A DNA stretch of 64,000 bases from Pseudomonadales bacterium (GTDB taxonomy: Bacteria > Pseudomonadota > Gammaproteobacteria > Pseudomonadales > UBA7239), in NCBI GenBank assembly GCA_041395665.1, contig JAWLAB010000008.1, positions 1 to 64,000 of the forward strand. Reading direction: 5' to 3'. Below the pieces are notes generated by a model, which ran no database searches, was not told the origin of the DNA, and worked only from the letters and a program-made list of their open reading frames with translations. Positions 62,048 to 64,000 of this stretch are shown here, in pieces; position 1 is the first letter of the stretch, and each line of letters opens with the position of its first letter. The position numbers were made by a program, and so were the translations under genes.

Positions 62048-63151
62048 ATGTACATCCAAGACACTTACTACCGCAGCATTTGGCATGATGCGAACACAGA
62101 CAGTGCCGTTATTTTTGATCAGACTTTATTGCCGCATCAAATCAAACAATTGCAGCTCAATAGCTTGGGCGATGTCTGTTACGCCATCGCCAGCATGCAA
62201 GTGCGCGGCGCACCGTTGATCGGCGCTTGCGCTGCTTTCGGTTTGTATTTTGCGCTGCGTGTAGATGATTCACCGGAACACGAAGAATCGTCTGCACTAC
62301 AACTCATTGCTACGCGCCCCACTGCAATCAACTTGCGTTGGGCAGTAGAACGCGTACGCGCTTCCATTGCATCGACACCTTATGGAAAAAAAGCAAAAGC
62401 CGCGCTATTAGAAGCACAAAAAATTTGCGAAGAAGATGTCAGTGTTTGCTCGGCCATTGGCGAACATGGCTTGACTTTGATTGAAGCGATTCATCAAAAA
62501 AAACAAACACAAAACCAATCACCCACTGTGAATGTTTTGACGCATTGCAACGCGGGTTGGATTGCCACCGTCGATTGGGGAACAGCATTAGCGCCCATTT
62601 ATAAAGCGCATTTGGCGGGCATACCTGTGCATGTGTGGGTCGATGAAACACGCCCGCGTATTCAAGGCGCGCTCACCGCGTGGGAATTGCAGCAAGCCGG
62701 TGTGCCGCACACTTATATTACGGACAACACGGGCGGTCATTTGATGCAACACAGCCTGGTGGATTTATGCATTGTCGGCACCGATCGCACCACTGCGCAA
62801 GGCGATGTGTGCAACAAAATTGGCACTTATCTCAAAGCACTCGCCGCCCAAGATAACAACATCCCCTTTTATGTTGCACTGCCCACTTCAACGATTGATT
62901 GGACAGTGCGCGACGGTTTGCGTGAAATTCCTATCGAAGAACGCGACAGTTTTGAATTGACGCATGTACTGGGTGTGCAAGCCAACAACAGCACCGTGCA
63001 ACATATTCGCGTCACGCCAGAACACATACACGCTGCCAACTATGCGTTCGATGTCACGCCTGCGCGTTTAGTCAGCGGCTTAATTACCGAGTACGGTATT
63101 TTTTCTGCGTCCAGTGAAGGCTTGCAACAGTTACGCGATAATCATTTGTAA
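62048..63151 (+). CDS. mtnA: Methylthioribose-1-phosphate isomerase
   Basis: MtnA converts 5-methylthioribose-1-phosphate to methylthioribulose-1-phosphate in the methionine salvage pathway, which recycles the by-product of spermidine synthesis. The 367-residue protein has SMQVRGAPLIGACAAFGL, the catalytic cysteine in THCNAGWIATVDWGTAL, the catalytic aspartate in VGTDRTTAQGDV and NKIGTYLKALAA. It relates functionally to speD at 14.3 kb but is not linked to it. No other mtn genes are adjacent. It is convergent with nlpD, five bases apart. Confidence 0.95.
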   Translation: MYIQDTYYRSIWHDANTDSAVIFDQTLLPHQIKQLQLNSLGDVCYAIASMQVRGAPLIGACAAFGLYFALRVDDSPEHEESSALQLIATRPTAINLRWAVERVRASIASTPYGKKAKAALLEAQKICEEDVSVCSAIGEHGLTLIEAIHQKKQTQNQSPTVNVLTHCNAGWIATVDWGTALAPIYKAHLAGIPVHVWVDETRPRIQGALTAWELQQAGVPHTYITDNTGGHLMQHSLVDLCIVGTDRTTAQGDVCNKIGTYLKALAAQDNNIPFYVALPTSTIDWTVRDGLREIPIEERDSFELTHVLGVQANNSTVQHIRVTPEHIHAANYAFDVTPARLVSGLITEYGIFSASSEGLQQLRDNHL

Positions 63152-63156
63152 AACAA

Positions 63157-64000
63157 TTATCGGCGCGGCAAATACAGTAATGGATCTACCGGCTTGCCTG
63201 CTTTGCGGATTTCAAAATGCAATTTGGTTTTATCCGCACCGGTCGAGCCGACATGCGCAATCACTTGACCTTTTTTCACCGTATCGCCTTCGGCAACTAA
63301 CAGCTTGCTGTTGTGTCCGTAAGCACTGAGAAACTGATCGTCATGCTTGATGATCAGCAACTCACCGTAACCCGCCAGACCACTGCCCGCATACACCACA
63401 GAACCAGATCCTGCTGCTTTTACAGGATCACCCTGCTTACCTTCTAAATCGATGCCTTTACGCAAAGGATCGTTGGCAGAAAATAGTGTGATCACGCGAC
63501 CATTGGTTGGCCACAACCACTGCCCGCTACTGCCTGATGCAACAGTAGTTGACGCTGCCACACTGCTAGTAGCGGCGCTATTTGTTCCGCTAGTTTGTGG
63601 CGTTGAAACTTCGCGAACACCGCTGGAAGTAGATGCTGTGGAGGACGCCACCTCTACAACAGGCTGATCATCTTGTACCGCCGTCACTTTGACACCGCGC
63701 GGTGTGGACACTGCACGTGACTCGGCAAGACGCGTAGCGGAATCACTCTCCGCCAACATAATTTTTTGCCCCGCATGTAAGCGATAAGGCGCAGCAATAC
63801 GGTTGCGCTGCGCTAACTCACGCGCATCCACGCCATAACGCCAAGCGATGGAATACAGTGAATCGTCGCGCGCTGCGATGTGATAATTCAAACGAATGCT
63901 GGGCGGCTGCGCCATCTGCTCGATGGGTGGTAGTTTTGCTGGCTTCTGGCAGCCGGCCACCAATGCGGATAACAATGCCAAGAAAAACGATAATAAAAAC
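63157..64000 (-). CDS. nlpD: NlpD-like lipoprotein, activator of amidase (5' end outside window)
   Basis: This is an outer-membrane lipoprotein with a LysM and a degenerate M23 (LytM) domain, which activates AmiC at division. The lipobox LVAGC is visible after a hydrophobic signal segment that runs off the right edge, so the start codon lies beyond 64000. The LysM domain (YHIAARDDSLYSIAWRYGVDARELAQRN) is followed by a Ser/Thr-rich linker. The LytM domain has WPTNGRVITLFSANDPLRKGIDLEG and YAGSGLAGYGELLIIKHDDQFLSAYGHN. The zinc-binding residues of active M23 enzymes appear altered (HFEI retained, HxH changed), as in NlpD. rpoS, which often follows nlpD, is not downstream here. Confidence 0.87.
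   Translation of the reverse strand, partial: FLLSFFLALLSALVAGCQKPAKLPPIEQMAQPPSIRLNYHIAARDDSLYSIAWRYGVDARELAQRNRIAAPYRLHAGQKIMLAESDSATRLAESRAVSTPRGVKVTAVQDDQPVVEVASSTASTSSGVREVSTPQTSGTNSAATSSVAASTTVASGSSGQWLWPTNGRVITLFSANDPLRKGIDLEGKQGDPVKAAGSGSVVYAGSGLAGYGELLIIKHDDQFLSAYGHNSKLLVAEGDTVKKGQVIAHVGSTGADKTKLHFEIRKAGKPVDPLLYLPRR

Noticed and set aside
63135..63162. Hairpin at the mtnA/nlpD convergence
   Set aside because: The dyad CGATAA...TTATCG is AT-rich, needs a bulge and lacks a T tract on either strand.
1..64000. tRNA, rRNA, CRISPR arrays, insertion sequences or prophage genes
   Set aside because: I looked for clover-leaf ends, repeat-spacer patterns, transposase motifs and terminal inverted repeats by eye and saw none; a covariance-model scan would be decisive for RNAs.

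Overview
The window reads as a single chromosomal segment of a Gram-negative gammaproteobacterium. Support comes from conserved gene blocks: rplM-rpsI-petABC-sspAB, rpoE-rseA-mucD-lepA-lepB-DUF4845-rnc-era-recO, hisZ-purA, lgt-thyA-folA and guaB-guaA. Lipoprotein processing, outer-membrane porins, PilS/PilR, FabV and a long-chain-oxidation type accessory cluster point towards the Pseudomonadales/Cellvibrionales side of the class. That placement is an inference from synteny and was not tested by phylogeny. I see no rRNA, tRNA, CRISPR array, insertion sequence, prophage or replication origin.

Layout: 1-2.6 kb holds the end of phoR and a Pho-box-controlled phosphate-type porin carrying a frameshift. 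2.7-5.95 kb holds hisZ, purA and a FecR-domain secreted protein. 6.0-14.3 kb holds an MscS channel with a cyclic-nucleotide domain, lgt-thyA-folA, an SDR protein, a LysM-containing D-Ala-D-Ala endopeptidase, recG and a DUF3293 gene. 14.3-21.0 kb holds speD, a dicarboxylate-type symporter, a HIT protein, a 5-alpha-reductase-like membrane protein, pilR/pilS and a Sel1 protein. 21.0-36.5 kb is a long minus-strand housekeeping block: recO, era, rnc, DUF4845, lepB, lepA, mucD, rseA, rpoE, sspB, sspA, petCBA, rpsI, rplM, an MBL hydrolase and fabV.

36.6-45.0 kb is a tightly packed plus-strand run: fumarase, two tandem copies of an MBOAT acyltransferase plus SGNH partner module, DUF1653, xseA and a 41-residue membrane protein. 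45.2-49.4 kb holds a coiled-coil membrane protein and a small cysteine-rich secreted protein (both frameshifted), then guaB and guaA. 49.5-61.1 kb is an accessory region: a DUF1302 outer-membrane protein, a LuxR-type response regulator, a PAS/REC hybrid kinase, a GMC oxidoreductase, an RND/MMPL transporter, a YCF48 beta-propeller protein and an MFS transporter. 61.2-64.0 kb holds rubredoxin, a small secreted protein, mtnA and the 3' part of nlpD.

The most interesting items are: the duplicated acetylation-like module, where the membrane acyltransferase is strongly conserved while its SGNH partner has diverged; a small secreted protein with symmetric cysteine spacing CX3CX6CX11CX6CX3C; the regulated RND/YCF48/GMC/DUF1302 cluster; and at least ten single-base-type frameshifts, all in dispensable genes and strongly clustered. 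The last may mean real gene decay or patches of poor assembly.
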